Positions 6,208 to 6,630 of a stretch of 6,630 nt of DNA are shown here, one piece after another. The notes below the pieces were generated by a model that made no database searches, had not been told where the DNA came from, and was given only the letters and a program-made list of their open reading frames with translations. A program made the position numbers and the translations under genes. The first letter of the stretch is position 1; each line of letters begins with the position of its first letter. Where the stretch lies: the NCBI GenBank assembly GCA_018400215.1, contig JAGYNF010000089.1, forward strand, positions 1-6,630, given 5' to 3'. This stretch comes from Cyanobium sp. M55B138 (GTDB lineage Bacteria > Cyanobacteriota > Cyanobacteriia > PCC-6307 > Cyanobiaceae).

Positions 6208-6316
6208 GAATCCAGCCCGTGTTGCCCTGACCCGACCGTACCAAGGGCCCAGGGGGGTGAGCCGATGGTGACAACGGCCACGCCACGGGGCAGACTGATC
6301 CCATCGCCAACGTCTG
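6208..6316. other. divergent gap between Nif11-like gene and metallophosphoesterase
   Basis: About 109 bases lie between the two divergent starts. I searched by eye for promoter pairs and palindromes and found nothing convincing beyond a short GGGCCC palindrome (6245-6250) and a G6 run (6252-6257). The region must supply promoters for both genes if the starts are right. Confidence 0.3.
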
Positions 6317-6630
6317 ATGACGCCCCAAATCCGTCCCACCCGCCACTGGGTCATTGGGGACGTTCATGGATGCGCTGAGGCCCTGCAGCAGCTGCTGCGA
6401 CTCCTGCCCACCGAAGACCGCCTCGTGTTCAACGGGGATGTCATCAACCGCGGCCCCCAGATCCTGCCCACGCTGGAGCTGGTGTGGAGCCTCGTGCAGA
6501 GCGACCGGGCGGTGTGGCTGCAGGGCAACCATGAGGCCGATCTGGTGGCCGCCCTCAACCGGGACGACCCCCAGGCCCTGCGGAGCCTGCGGGGCTGCGA
6601 CACCTACCGCCAGCTGGGCGACCGCACCTG
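6317..6630 (+). CDS. PPP-family metallophosphoesterase, N-terminal part (cut by window end)
   Basis: These are the first 104 residues of a serine/threonine phosphatase-like or diadenosine-tetraphosphatase-like metallophosphoesterase. The three signature motifs appear in order: GDVHG (residues 14-18, metal ligands Asp15 and His17), GDVINRG (40-46, Asp41 and phosphate-binding Arg45) and GNHE (70-73, with the catalytic His72). The fourth residue after the metal-binding Gly-Asp pair is Asn44, where PPP enzymes usually have Asp (GDxVDRG). In PP1 that Asp pairs with the catalytic His, so activity may be altered. The PPP fold and metal site are otherwise intact in this part. ATG 6317 was chosen because it places GDVHG 13 residues in, as in relatives. 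The gene is divergent from the Nif11-like gene. Substrate cannot be told from this fragment. Confidence 0.9.
   Translation, partial: MTPQIRPTRHWVIGDVHGCAEALQQLLRLLPTEDRLVFNGDVINRGPQILPTLELVWSLVQSDRAVWLQGNHEADLVAALNRDDPQALRSLRGCDTYRQLGDRT

Noticed and set aside
1..6630. Mobile elements, CRISPR arrays, tRNA genes, HIP1 octamers (GCGATCGC) or a defence/biosynthetic island
   Set aside because: By eye I found no terminal inverted repeats, spaced identical repeats, tRNA-like T-loop, HIP1 octamer or composition shift. All genes look like core or conserved lineage genes.

Overview
The window reads as chromosomal DNA of a high-GC picocyanobacterium of the Cyanobium / Synechococcus type. The best evidence is a near-canonical ycf54 gene, which encodes an accessory factor of the chlorophyll-biosynthetic cyclase and occurs in oxygenic phototrophs. 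It sits directly downstream of pdxJ, an order I recall from Synechocystis. Other cyanobacteria-type genes (a DUF6761-like protein, a CGFS glutaredoxin with BolA) and the strongly GC-biased codon use agree. I see no rRNA, tRNA, insertion sequence, phage gene, CRISPR array or defence system. The gene density is that of a compact core genome: no gap exceeds about 165 bases.

Layout. Positions 1-490 (minus) hold the N-terminal part of a GH13 alpha-amylase-family enzyme, cut by the window edge. Divergent from it, a 98-aa helical protein and a three-helix membrane protein overlap by ATGA (511-1331, plus). An OmpR/PhoB-type response regulator whose receiver lacks the phospho-acceptor Asp lies at 1366-2310 (minus). 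It is divergent from a small DUF6761-like gene (2474-2743, plus). Then come four minus-strand genes in probable operon order: a PlsC-type acyltransferase (4672-3902), a secreted TPR-like protein (3874-3344), bolA (3308-3075) and grxD (3070-2747). The pdxJ-ycf54 pair (4798-5864, plus) diverges from plsC. A small Nif11-like gene (minus, about 6207-5902) and the start of a PPP-family metallophosphoesterase (plus, from 6317, cut by the window end) close the window.

Functional reading. The bolA-grxD pair is the classic [2Fe-2S] partner set. pdxJ makes pyridoxine 5'-phosphate, and ycf54 supports the oxygen-dependent Mg-protoporphyrin monomethyl ester cyclase. The amylase fragment suggests glycogen or maltodextrin turnover. 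The remaining genes are regulators or conserved unknowns. No new multi-gene system is evident. The points most worth a second look are the degenerate receiver of the response regulator, with its low-complexity repeat-encoded N-terminus, the Asp-to-Asn change in the phosphoesterase, and the start-site problem of the Nif11-like gene.
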